9,469 nucleotides of DNA from CAUZRD01 sp963582255 (lineage in GTDB: Bacteria; Pseudomonadota; Alphaproteobacteria; Rhizobiales; TMED25). Made by a program: the position numbers and the translations under genes. Position 1 is the stretch's first letter. Every line of letters begins with the position of its first letter. This document shows, piece by piece, positions 1 through 6,494 of the stretch. The notes under the pieces were generated by a model. The model searched no databases, was not told where the DNA came from, and was given only the letters and a program-made list of their open reading frames with translations. The DNA lies in the NCBI GenBank assembly GCA_963582255.1, contig CAUZRD010000075.1, positions 1-9,469 of the forward strand, given 5' to 3'.

Positions 1-9
1 CTTATTTAT

Positions 10-25
10 GGTATTGTCAGACAAA
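10..25 (+). repeat. Terminal inverted repeat, left end of the IS6-family element
   Basis: The 16 bases GGTATTGTCAGACAAA are the reverse complement of 797-812 with one mismatch (A for G at the fourth base). They lie about 36 bp beyond the transposase stop codon and mark the outer boundary of the element. Confidence 0.85.
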
Positions 26-61
26 GCCTAACTCATCTCAAGGTGCCACAATCACATAAAA

Positions 62-760
62 CTACGAAGCGCAGATTTGGTACCACTCAATGAGAGCGGC
101 ACTGCGTTTTTGTTTGTAAGTCTGTCTGTTTTGAAGATGTCTCTCATGATTGAAGTGGTTGTATATTTGACTATGATAACTGACAAATTTCTGGAGCGTG
201 GCAGCTGTTTTAAATAACTGCATTGCTCGCTCTCGCCGCCGAAACGGTAAGTGTGAGTTTTCACATCTGTTGTTGGACCGGCCCCCACATAATTGCTTGT
301 TAGCAATTCCAATCTCACGAAAAGCGGCGCCATAAGATGGTAACTTATCCGTTGTGATAATCTTTGGTGAGCCGTGTTTACGCATTGCTTTTATGAGAAA
401 CTTCTTCGCTGCAACCTTGTTGCGTCGCTTTGTAACAAAGCATTCAAGAACTTCCCCTTCATGATCAACAGCGCGCCATAGGTAAAAGCGTTCTCCATTT
501 ATTTTGACGAAGACTTCATCTAAATGCCATTGCCAGTTTGAGTGTTGACCCACCCTCTTCTTTCGAATTTCCTTAGCAAATTTTGTACCAAACCGATCTA
601 CCCAGAACCGTACAGTTTCGTAACAAATATCAATTCCACGTTCATGCAAGATATCTTCAACTTGGCGGAAACTCAGCGGGTAACGCACGTAATACATCAC
701 CGCCAAGCGGATGATTTTGGGCGAAGTTTTGAAATACTTGAATGGATTATGTGCTGTCAT
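62..760 (-). CDS. IS6-family DDE transposase
   Basis: This enzyme catalyses movement of the surrounding element, which in this family usually goes through replicative cointegrates. The 232-residue product has the usual length. An N-terminal helix-turn-helix-like segment (about residues 14-60, with PLSFRQVEDILHERGI) is followed by the RNase H-fold catalytic core. The DDE triad is visible: D81 in WHLDEVFVKI, D138 in ITTDKLPSYG and E167 in NNRCENSH, with R174 seven residues after E167 as in related enzymes. I start it at the ATG at 760; an in-frame TTG at 763 directly precedes it and is a less likely start. No strong ribosome binding site is visible, which is common for transposases. The frame is intact and ends in TAG, so the enzyme may be active. 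Confidence 0.92.
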   Translation of the reverse strand: MTAHNPFKYFKTSPKIIRLAVMYYVRYPLSFRQVEDILHERGIDICYETVRFWVDRFGTKFAKEIRKKRVGQHSNWQWHLDEVFVKINGERFYLWRAVDHEGEVLECFVTKRRNKVAAKKFLIKAMRKHGSPKIITTDKLPSYGAAFREIGIANKQLCGGRSNNRCENSHLPFRRRERAMQLFKTAATLQKFVSYHSQIYNHFNHERHLQNRQTYKQKRSAALIEWYQICAS

Positions 761-796
761 CAACCAGAATTAAGGATTAGCCGCTTGCCCGTCAAG

Positions 797-812
797 TTTG
801 TCTGACAACACC
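797..812 (-). repeat. Terminal inverted repeat, right end of the IS6-family element
   Basis: Plus-strand bases TTTGTCTGACAACACC pair with the left repeat at 10-25. This end is about 36 bp upstream of the transposase start, where IS6 elements usually carry the transposase promoter. A TTGACG hexamer on the minus strand (790-795) could be the -35 box, but no convincing -10 follows it. Confidence 0.85.
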
Positions 813-1006
813 AGAAAGCCAAGGTGTTCAGACGTGGTGTCGATCCCGTTCAGTTATATGTATCGATTCTGTCCCTGAGCTATGTGCATATTTCAAATCG
901 TCATACCCTATCAATTGTCTTCCACCAGGACCTCGAGGATACCAAATGGCTTCGCACCCGAAGAAAGCATGCTTGCGACATCATTATCGGGTTTCTCCGG
1001 CCCTGA
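813..1006 (+). pseudogene. C-terminal remnant of a TetR/AcrR-type regulator, cut by the IS
   Basis: The reading frame runs open out of the IS end, through a GTG at 824, to a TGA at 1004-1006, giving about 64 residues. The stretch GVDPVQLYVSILSLSYVHIS followed by NRHTLSIVF, then a charged helix and an ...LRP end, resembles the ligand-binding C-terminal domain of TetR-family repressors. The DNA-binding N-terminal two thirds are missing, and the breakpoint coincides exactly with the IS inverted repeat, so this is a broken gene rather than a small protein. The missing 5' part is not visible on the other side of the element, where the window has only nine bases. The family call rests on remembered resemblance of this short segment and needs a profile search. 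Confidence 0.6.
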
Positions 1007-1217
1007 ATTTGCATTTCTCACCTTGTTTTATTGATAATAAACTGAATTGACCGGTCTTTGTATATCAACCTCAGGCTAAAAAGAACCGCTTTTACGGAAA
1101 ACGTCAGACTAAACCGCCTGATGTAGGCATTGTCCAGTTGTCGGCCATCGCTGCAGAAACTCCTGATCCGACTTCCGACTACGCAGTTGCCGCCATGTCC
1201 TCATGAGTTCGTAAGCA
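1007..1217. other. Gene-poor spacer between two gene remnants
   Basis: I recognise no gene, RNA or repeat here. A plus-strand frame stays open for 51 codons (1051-1203, stop TGA at 1204-1206) but has no convincing start, ribosome binding site or family resemblance. The minus strand is interrupted by stops in the frame that continues from the adjacent methyltransferase fragment. It is probably decayed DNA left by earlier rearrangements. Confidence 0.5.
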
Positions 1218-1385
1218 GCGAATATTACCTTCGCCGCCGGTGGCTGAACTCATAGAGCCATTAGCAAACAAAAGCCCCATGTTACCCTTCGCTACCAGGC
1301 AAGAGTACATATGCAGCAGCCAGGCGAAGTTGGCGTTGTTGGCCGGGGGTTGTTCGAAGCGTCAAAAACGTTTGTCGCCCTCCAA
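1218..1385 (-). pseudogene. Internal fragment of a type I restriction-modification methyltransferase (HsdM)
   Basis: Read on the minus strand, 56 codons in one frame give LEGDKRF-stop-RFEQPPANNANFAW, then a hydrophobic strand, then LLFANGSMSS and GGEGNIR. This matches the order of conserved blocks in HsdM N6-adenine methyltransferases just after the NPPF motif: (D/G)DKRW..G.PP..NANFAW, then LANGSMSS, then EGEIR. A TGA at 1362-1364 stands where the family usually has tryptophan, so one base change explains the stop. No start, SAM-binding motif, NPPF motif or C-terminal part is present nearby. It is a dead relic. It lies only 21 bp beyond the LysR stop codon, so a rearrangement junction must be close. 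Confidence 0.7.
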
Positions 1386-1406
1386 TTACGGACGAATAGA
1401 ATATAA

Positions 1407-2312
1407 TCAAGAATCCAATTTTAACGCTTTGAGGGTCTTTGAAAGCGAACGGCACAGCAAATGGGTGGCCGGAGACGGGTTGCTGCGCGACGAGGTTAGT
1501 AAACCCATTTTCAGGCTTTTCAGCACTGGCGACAGAATTGTGATGTAGCGTAATTTTCCTTGTTCGATTTCGTCCAGAAAACCAAGTTTTGAATAGATAC
1601 CGACACCGCGATTTTTCAATATTAACGAGCGTGCCAGCGGCAGCGAATTTGTAACCAGTTGTAGGGGCAATTCAGATTGTATATCCGACATTGCGTCGTT
1701 GAGCAATGAATGGGCCCCTTGTCCATCATATGAACGCAGGACCTGAAACGCAGAAAGGTCTTCGATGTTCAATGCATCACGTTCTGCGAGCGGATGGTCG
1801 GAACGCAAAATGGCTCCGATTGGTGTGGCCTTTTCAGAATGGATACGTACGCCCGGCAACAACTCGTTGCAAAAAGAAATGCCGATGTTCACATCTCCAT
1901 CGGCAACGCTTAACATTACTTGTTCAGGCTGTGCGGTCTGGATTGTGTACGTGATTTTTGGGTGATTTCGGGAGAACTGCTCGAGGACAACTGGTAGCAA
2001 ATTATGAGCAACTGAATCCAATGTTGCGATGTGAATATGGCCAGACCGCAGTTCACTAATATCTTCGATCTGCAACAGGATTTTTTGATAATCATGGATC
2101 GTTTTTCGACAATGTTCAAGTAAGACCGTCCCAGCGCTTGTTAACTCGACACCATCGGCGTGACGATCAAAAAGACGCACGCCTAAGTTTTCTTCGATGT
2201 TGATAATTTTGCGGTTCACTGATGACGATGCAACATTCAGGACCGCGGCGGCCTTTCGGATTGATCCTTGCCGAGCGACTTCATCCAAATAAATCAAGAA
2301 CTTATTGTGCAC
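1407..2312 (-). CDS. LysR-family transcriptional regulator
   Basis: This is the likely ligand-responsive regulator of the divergent transport/catabolic operon. The 301-residue length is typical. The N-terminal winged helix-turn-helix (about residues 3-62) shows the family pattern GSIRKAAAVLNVASSSVNRK, then IENLG-type spacing (NIEENLGVRLFDR) and LTSAG. Residues of about 90-290 form the periplasmic-binding-protein-like effector domain. The start is a GTG at 2312-2310, preceded by a strong AAGGAGG about nine bases upstream. An ATG at 2314-2312 overlaps this GTG in another frame and stops after six codons, so it is not the gene start. The gene stops at TGA 1409-1407. LysR proteins usually bind between themselves and the divergent target, repress themselves and activate the target when inducer is bound. 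The 26-bp inverted repeat at 2338-2363 is a suitable site. Confidence 0.93.
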   Translation of the reverse strand: MHNKFLIYLDEVARQGSIRKAAAVLNVASSSVNRKIINIEENLGVRLFDRHADGVELTSAGTVLLEHCRKTIHDYQKILLQIEDISELRSGHIHIATLDSVAHNLLPVVLEQFSRNHPKITYTIQTAQPEQVMLSVADGDVNIGISFCNELLPGVRIHSEKATPIGAILRSDHPLAERDALNIEDLSAFQVLRSYDGQGAHSLLNDAMSDIQSELPLQLVTNSLPLARSLILKNRGVGIYSKLGFLDEIEQGKLRYITILSPVLKSLKMGLLTSSRSNPSPATHLLCRSLSKTLKALKLDS

Positions 2313-2337
2313 ATTTATTCTCCTCCTTCAGGGGCGA

Positions 2338-2363
2338 TGCTTAAAACGCAGCGCTATTAAGCA
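2338..2363. promoter_or_regulatory. Candidate LysR operator in the divergent control region
   Basis: TGCTTAA (2338-2344) and TTAAGCA (2357-2363) form a perfect 7-bp inverted repeat with a 12-bp spacer. Nested in its left half, TGC-N7-GCA (2338-2350) fits the T-N11-A dyad typical of LysR-family sites. It lies 26-51 bp upstream of the LysR start and about 87 bp upstream of the first operon gene, where one factor could control both directions. The dyad is seen in the sequence; LysR binding is inferred from position. Confidence 0.5.
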
Positions 2364-2428
2364 AGTTTTACCCTATGCGCATCGTACCTCCTCTGTCTAG
2401 TATTCAAGTGTTACTCAAAGAATCAATA

Positions 2429-2434
2429 TATAAT
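2429..2434 (+). promoter_or_regulatory. TATAAT box just upstream of the operon, possible -10
   Basis: A perfect TATAAT lies 15 bp before the ATG at 2450. No good -35 box sits 16-18 bp upstream, which would fit an activator-dependent promoter. Initiation about seven bases downstream would start the RNA near 2441, after the GGGGAG ribosome binding site at 2435-2440. Either that transcript is nearly leaderless or this box is chance in an AT-rich stretch and the real promoter lies further upstream. Confidence 0.3.
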
Positions 2435-2449
2435 GGGGAGTTTAATCAT

Positions 2450-3484
2450 ATGAAAAATTACGATCTGAACCGACGGGGTGTTCTTACCGGAATGAGTGCA
2501 GCAGCCGGACTGGCCACTACTGGATCACTCCTGTCTGTCGTAGCAGCCCAAGCGGCTGGCGAATACAAAATCCAGATGCAACTTGGCTGGCTAGCCTCAA
2601 ATGGCATCTTAGGCGAAGTAATGGCCGACAAACTTGGCTATTTTGCTGAGGAAGGTCTTAAACTGGAAATTATACCCGGTGGTCCAAACGTTGATGGCGT
2701 TGCGTCTGTCGCGTCAGGCGCAAACAACTTTGCGTCAATCTCCTCCTCACCATCCTTGATGCTGGCACGTTCAGCCGGATTGCCTATCAAGTGTGTTGCA
2801 GCAGGGTACCAACAACATCCATTCACATATTTTTCGTTAACCAAAAATCCAATCCGTAAGCCCGCCGATTTGATTGGCAAAAGAATTGGAACACAGGGCA
2901 CCGCACAGATACTTATGCGCGCGATGCTGGCCAAAAACGGTATCTCCGAGGATGACGTCGAAATTGTCGTAATGGGTGGCGATATGAGCGCGTTGATGAC
3001 TGGTCAAGTCGATGCAGTTTCTGGCTGGCAAACCAACGTTGGAGCGCTGTCGGTGCTCGGCGATGAGCGTGTCGATTTGATGCTTTGGGATGCCGGCATT
3101 CAGCTGTATGCCAACCCGTATTACACAACTGACAGCGTTCTTGAAGAGGATGGCGACAAGATCACCGCGGCAATCAGTGCCATTGCACGTGGCTGGGGCG
3201 CGGCATATGCCAACCCCGAGGCCGCTGTCAATGCATTGGTCGAACGCTATCCAAACCTTGATCGAGACTCCGAAATGAAAGCCGTCGATCTCGTCCTGGG
3301 CTTTAGCTTCAACGAAAAGACCGGCGAAAATGGCTGGGGTCAGATGACCGTTGAAAACTGGCAGGAACAGATAGACATCTATGAAAACCTAGGCCAATTC
3401 GCCAATGGCGCACCTGCGGTTGAGGATGTCATGACGTTAGATGTTTTGAACGCTACGGCCGCTGTTCGCCCAGCAATCGGATGA
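2450..3484 (+). CDS. ABC transporter substrate-binding protein, NMT1/SsuA-like, Tat-exported
   Basis: This is the periplasmic receptor that captures the solute and hands it to the permease and ATPase encoded next. With the ATG at 2450 the protein has 344 residues. It begins with a twin-arginine-type signal (LNRRGVLTG at residues 6-14, a hydrophobic stretch to about 33, and a likely cleavage at AQA-A near 35). The mature part starts with IQMQLGWLASNG, then LGYFAEEGLKLEIIPGG, then ASISSSPSLMLARSAGLPIK and KPADLIGKRIGTQG, the usual block order of NMT1/THI5-like and sulfonate/nitrate-type binding proteins. I prefer 2450 to an in-frame ATG at 2375 because GGGGAG lies nine bases before it and the Tat signal becomes N-terminal. 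The ligand cannot be read from sequence. The gene ends in ATGA, overlapping the ATPase start. Confidence 0.9.
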   Translation: MKNYDLNRRGVLTGMSAAAGLATTGSLLSVVAAQAAGEYKIQMQLGWLASNGILGEVMADKLGYFAEEGLKLEIIPGGPNVDGVASVASGANNFASISSSPSLMLARSAGLPIKCVAAGYQQHPFTYFSLTKNPIRKPADLIGKRIGTQGTAQILMRAMLAKNGISEDDVEIVVMGGDMSALMTGQVDAVSGWQTNVGALSVLGDERVDLMLWDAGIQLYANPYYTTDSVLEEDGDKITAAISAIARGWGAAYANPEAAVNALVERYPNLDRDSEMKAVDLVLGFSFNEKTGENGWGQMTVENWQEQIDIYENLGQFANGAPAVEDVMTLDVLNATAAVRPAIG

Positions 3485-4284
3485 ACGGAGTAGACGGAAG
3501 TCTAACACAAAAGCAGGAGGGCCGCATCATTGCGGCCTCCATCTCTGAGGCGTCGGTGAACTTTGGAGCATTTACCGCACTCCAAGATATTTCCCTTGAA
3601 ATCGAGGCGGGTGATTTTTATACTATTCTTGGGCCGTCAGGATGTGGCAAATCGACTATGCTGCGCCTTGTTTCTGATCTGGTGCCGCCCGCAAGTGGTT
3701 CTGTCGAAATCCTTGGTAAATCCACTGAAGCTGCTCGACTGGCTCGTGAATTTGCCTTTGTGTTTCAGGACCCCACGCTGCTGCCATGGCGCAACGCACT
3801 AAAGAATGTCGAACTGCCGCTAGAGATTGGACGCAAGCGTAACATAAAACTGTCAACAGGGGATCGCACACCACGCGAGCTATTGGAACTGGTTGGACTA
3901 AAGGGTCGTGAAGATGCTTTGCCCCATGAATTATCAGGTGGAATGCGCCAGCGCGTAGCGATTGCCCGCGCTCTCGTTTGCCAACCTAAATTGCTTTTGA
4001 TGGATGAACCGTTTGGCGCGCTTGATGAAATGACGCGCGATCATTTGAACCTTCAATTGTTGGATATTTGGAAAGAGACTGGAACCACAATCCTGTTCGT
4101 CACCCATTCCATTCCTGAAGCGATTTTTCTTGGACAAAAGGTGCTAATGCTCAAAGCCAACCCGGGCCGCATAAAGGATGTTATCAACATTGATTTGCCA
4201 ATGCCGCGCGAAATAGCGCTGCGCGAAGATCCGGCTTTTAACAGCTATTGCAGTCAACTGCGAAAACTTCTGGAGGACTGCTGA
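3481..4284 (+). CDS. ABC transporter ATP-binding protein (SsuB/TauB/NrtD type)
   Basis: This cytoplasmic ATPase powers the importer. All nucleotide-binding motifs are intact in 267 residues: Walker A GPSGCGKST (51-59), Q-loop glutamine in FVFQDPTLLPWRN (Q96), signature LSGGM (151-155), Walker B LLLMDE (171-176), the following D-loop, and H-loop histidine in FVTHS (H209). The DPTLLPWRN segment is characteristic of the nitrate/sulfonate/taurine/NMT1 importer group. Its ATG (3481) overlaps the binding-protein stop as ATGA, so it is probably translated by coupling; the last bases of the upstream gene show no strong ribosome binding site. Its stop overlaps the permease start by one base (TGATG). 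Confidence 0.95.
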   Translation: MNGVDGSLTQKQEGRIIAASISEASVNFGAFTALQDISLEIEAGDFYTILGPSGCGKSTMLRLVSDLVPPASGSVEILGKSTEAARLAREFAFVFQDPTLLPWRNALKNVELPLEIGRKRNIKLSTGDRTPRELLELVGLKGREDALPHELSGGMRQRVAIARALVCQPKLLLMDEPFGALDEMTRDHLNLQLLDIWKETGTTILFVTHSIPEAIFLGQKVLMLKANPGRIKDVINIDLPMPREIALREDPAFNSYCSQLRKLLEDC

Positions 4285-5087
4285 TGTCTACGTCAGAAAC
4301 CGCCATCGCCGATGCCAAGCCCAGCCACCACCTGTCGGGCCATACGGCAAAGCGATTGTATAATTTTTCTATCCCACTCAGCACAGCCGTTGCACTGCTG
4401 GTGATTTGGCAACTCGGCGTACGAATCTTCAATGTGCCTACCTATATAGCACCTGCGCCCTCCGATGTGGCCGATGTATTTTACAGTGAATTCCCGCTTT
4501 TAATGCGTAACTTCTGGCCGACGTTCATGGAAAGTGTAGCCGGATTTTTCATCGGCAATCTCGCCGCGATTCTGATCGCTGTTGCCTTCGTACATAGCCG
4601 TCTGGTGGAACGCGCATTCTTTCCCATTGCAGTGTTCATCAACACTATCCCAATCCTCGCGATTGCCCCAATTTTGGTGCTGATCTTTGGACCAGGCATG
4701 ACAGCCAAAATCGTGATCGCCGCGTTGATCTGTTTCTTCCCCACACTGGTAAACATGGTGCGGGGTCTACAATCAGTATCGCCGGAAGCCTTTGAACTAG
4801 CGCGTATTTTATCAGCCTCAAAATCAGAAGTCTTCTGGAAAATACGTCTACCGTCTTCGCTACCATTCCTGTTCTCCGCCCTTAAAATAGCCTCAACAAC
4901 TTGCGTGATTGGGGCCATTGTTGGCGAATGGATCGGCGCAAATGTCGGGCTTGGCGCGTTAATTATCGAAAGTACGTTCAATTTCCGCGCGCCGCTTCTT
5001 TACGCAACCGTCTTTATTTCGTCCGGCCTATCGGTCTTGCTGTTTGTCAGCGTCACGATTGCAGAAAAGCTCATCATCCGCTGGTGA
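4284..5087 (+). CDS. ABC transporter permease (SsuC/ThiX-like, BPD_transp_1 fold)
   Basis: This inner-membrane subunit forms the translocation channel with the preceding ATPase and binding protein. The 267-residue protein has about six membrane segments (roughly 31-49, 83-104, 112-136, 139-158, 197-217 and 237-260). The cytoplasmic coupling loop is visible as EAFELARILSASKSEVFWKI then RLPSSLPFLFSALKIA (about 168-203); the glycine usual in the EAA motif (LGAS) is serine here (S177). The C-terminal GEWIGANVGLGALI is typical of the family. I chose the ATG at 4284 because GGAGG lies seven bases upstream (4272-4276); an in-frame start at 4248 would overlap the ATPase by 37 bases. The loop and the GEWIGA end also recall HMP/riboflavin-type importers, so sulfonate specificity should not be assumed. 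Confidence 0.93.
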   Translation: MSTSETAIADAKPSHHLSGHTAKRLYNFSIPLSTAVALLVIWQLGVRIFNVPTYIAPAPSDVADVFYSEFPLLMRNFWPTFMESVAGFFIGNLAAILIAVAFVHSRLVERAFFPIAVFINTIPILAIAPILVLIFGPGMTAKIVIAALICFFPTLVNMVRGLQSVSPEAFELARILSASKSEVFWKIRLPSSLPFLFSALKIASTTCVIGAIVGEWIGANVGLGALIIESTFNFRAPLLYATVFISSGLSVLLFVSVTIAEKLIIRW

Positions 5088-5114
5088 GCGCGGATTCAAA
5101 ATAAAGGATATAAG

Positions 5115-6482
5115 ATGTCAGATCGTTATACAACATTCGTCCAGACAGAGCGTGAACAAATTCCAGTGGTTACAGATTGTGATGTCGTCGTCGTCGGGGC
5201 CGGACCCGCGGGTCACGCGGCAGCTATTTCGGCAGCGCGCAACGGGGCCTCAGTTACGCTACTGGAACGGTACCATCATCTGGGTGGCATGGCATCGGGA
5301 GGTATGGTTCTGGTACTGGACGACATGGTGAACGAGGGCAATGAAGTTGTCACAACTGGTGTTGTTAGCGAATTTATTGACCGTATGGAAAAGCAGGGTG
5401 GCGCAATTTATCCGCCAAGCGAAGACTGCCAAACCAATTGGGAGATGTGGCAGAAATGGTCTCGCTGGGGCTGCATAGATTTTCACAAAGCGATGATGCC
5501 ACAACCAATTATTCATGCGGTGGCATTCGACCCTGATGCATGGAAGCGCGTCAGCCTTGATATGGTACGCGAATCCAACGTGCATCTGCGCACGCACAGC
5601 TGGTTTTCCGATGTGCTGCGCGAAGGTGGTAAGATCACTGGCGTGATTGCACAAACCAAACTTGGCCGCCAAGCCATCCGCGCGAAATATGTCGTTGATG
5701 CTACGGGCGATCTGGACGTAGGCGTGGCCGCGGGTGCAGATTATTCAACAGGCCAGTTCATCGTGACTACAGTGTTTCGCATTGCCAATGTCGACACCGA
5801 CAAAGCCGTGGCATTCGAATTTGCAGAACCAGAACTTTATAAAAAACTTGACCGACAGGCACGCCGCGTGATCGGTGGCGCATGGGGGATGTGGTGGTTA
5901 AAAACACCGCTTCCGGGTGTGGTTTGGTGCAATTGCCCACACATGCCGGGCTATGACGGGATGTCTGTTGAAGACATGGTCAAGGCGGATTGTGAAGGCC
6001 GCGACCGAATGATGGCCCTGCTGTCATTTGCCAAGGAGAACATCCCCGGTTTTGAAAACGCCGTAATGTTAGGAGCCGCTGAACAGATGGGCGTGCGCCA
6101 AACGCGGATGCTCCAGGGCGAATATGTGGTCAACAAAGATGACGTGAAATCGCGCCGCTATTTTGACGATACCGTATGTCGTGGTCGCGATTATTACACG
6201 CCCTACCGCGCCCTTTTACCCAAAGGCATCGACAATCTTATTGTTGCTGGACGCCACTATTCCGTGGAAAGTGACGCTCAGAAAACGAGCCGCGAAATCC
6301 CGCCCTGTCAGGCACAGGGAGAGGCCGCTGGAATAGCCGTGGCATTGGCATTGAACAGCGATCTCGCCCTTCGGGATGTCGACTATAAAGCCATCCAAAA
6401 ACAGATGCGTGCCCAGGGGGCAGACCCTGGTGATGTGCCTTCGGCGAATGCACTAATCCAAGACAACGTTGCTGCAGAATAG
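5115..6482 (+). CDS. FAD-dependent oxidoreductase (FAD_oxidored-type)
   Basis: This is a flavoprotein dehydrogenase or reductase of unknown substrate, 455 residues, with no signal peptide, so cytoplasmic. The N-terminal Rossmann fold shows VVVGAGPAGHAAAISAARNG (25-44, GxGxxG) with E51 at the end of the second strand to bind the ribose, followed by HLGGMASGGMV. The second FAD segment is YVVDATGDLDVGVAAGADY (192-210). Near the C-terminus NLIVAGRHYSVESDAQ and PPCQAQGEAAGIAVALAL form the closing FAD-binding block typical of the family. AAAGGA six bases before the ATG is a good ribosome binding site; the 27-bp gap from the permease holds no terminator. The CoA-enzymes and ferredoxin downstream suggest it oxidises or reduces a pathway intermediate, possibly exchanging electrons with that ferredoxin. 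It shows no iron-sulfur motif itself. Confidence 0.88.
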   Translation: MSDRYTTFVQTEREQIPVVTDCDVVVVGAGPAGHAAAISAARNGASVTLLERYHHLGGMASGGMVLVLDDMVNEGNEVVTTGVVSEFIDRMEKQGGAIYPPSEDCQTNWEMWQKWSRWGCIDFHKAMMPQPIIHAVAFDPDAWKRVSLDMVRESNVHLRTHSWFSDVLREGGKITGVIAQTKLGRQAIRAKYVVDATGDLDVGVAAGADYSTGQFIVTTVFRIANVDTDKAVAFEFAEPELYKKLDRQARRVIGGAWGMWWLKTPLPGVVWCNCPHMPGYDGMSVEDMVKADCEGRDRMMALLSFAKENIPGFENAVMLGAAEQMGVRQTRMLQGEYVVNKDDVKSRRYFDDTVCRGRDYYTPYRALLPKGIDNLIVAGRHYSVESDAQKTSREIPPCQAQGEAAGIAVALALNSDLALRDVDYKAIQKQMRAQGADPGDVPSANALIQDNVAAE

Positions 6483-6494
6483 GAAGAACTAAAA

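Larger units (their letters stand above)
10..812 (-). mobile_element. IS6-family insertion sequence, complete, 803 bp
   Basis: A single transposase gene is bracketed by near-perfect terminal inverted repeats. The left end (10-25) reads GGTATTGTCAGACAAA and the right end (797-812), read inward, GGTGTTGTCAGACAAA, so 15 of 16 bases match. The GG start, the total length near 800 bp and the IS6-type transposase all fit the IS6/IS26 family. The 8-bp flanks differ (ttatttat on the left, agaaagcc on the right), so the 8-bp target duplication expected after simple insertion is absent. This suggests replicative cointegrate formation, a deletion next to the element, or recombination between two copies. 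The right end lies directly on a truncated TetR-type gene. Confidence 0.88.

Noticed and set aside
1083..1107. Small CCG...CGG hairpin followed by A residues as a terminator
   Set aside because: The stem is only three base pairs and no U-tract follows on either strand.
1051..1206. Open plus-strand stretch in the spacer
   Set aside because: It has no start codon with a ribosome binding site and no recognisable resemblance; 51 codons can stay open by chance.
1240..1548. Plus-strand open frame of 102 codons
   Set aside because: It runs antisense across the HsdM relic and the 3' end of the LysR gene, and shows no family features.
2375..2449. N-terminal extension of the binding protein from an in-frame ATG at 2375
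   Set aside because: It would bury the twin-arginine signal 25 residues inside the protein, and the ATG at 2450 has a good ribosome binding site nine bases upstream.
4481..4981. Long minus-strand open frame of 166 codons inside the permease gene
   Set aside because: It is a shadow of a well-supported permease; its translation resembles no family I know and has no ribosome binding site.
2450..5087. Naming the importer as taurine, sulfonate or nitrate specific
   Set aside because: The families are shared with HMP, riboflavin and other solutes, and no sulfonate or nitrate metabolic enzyme is in the operon.
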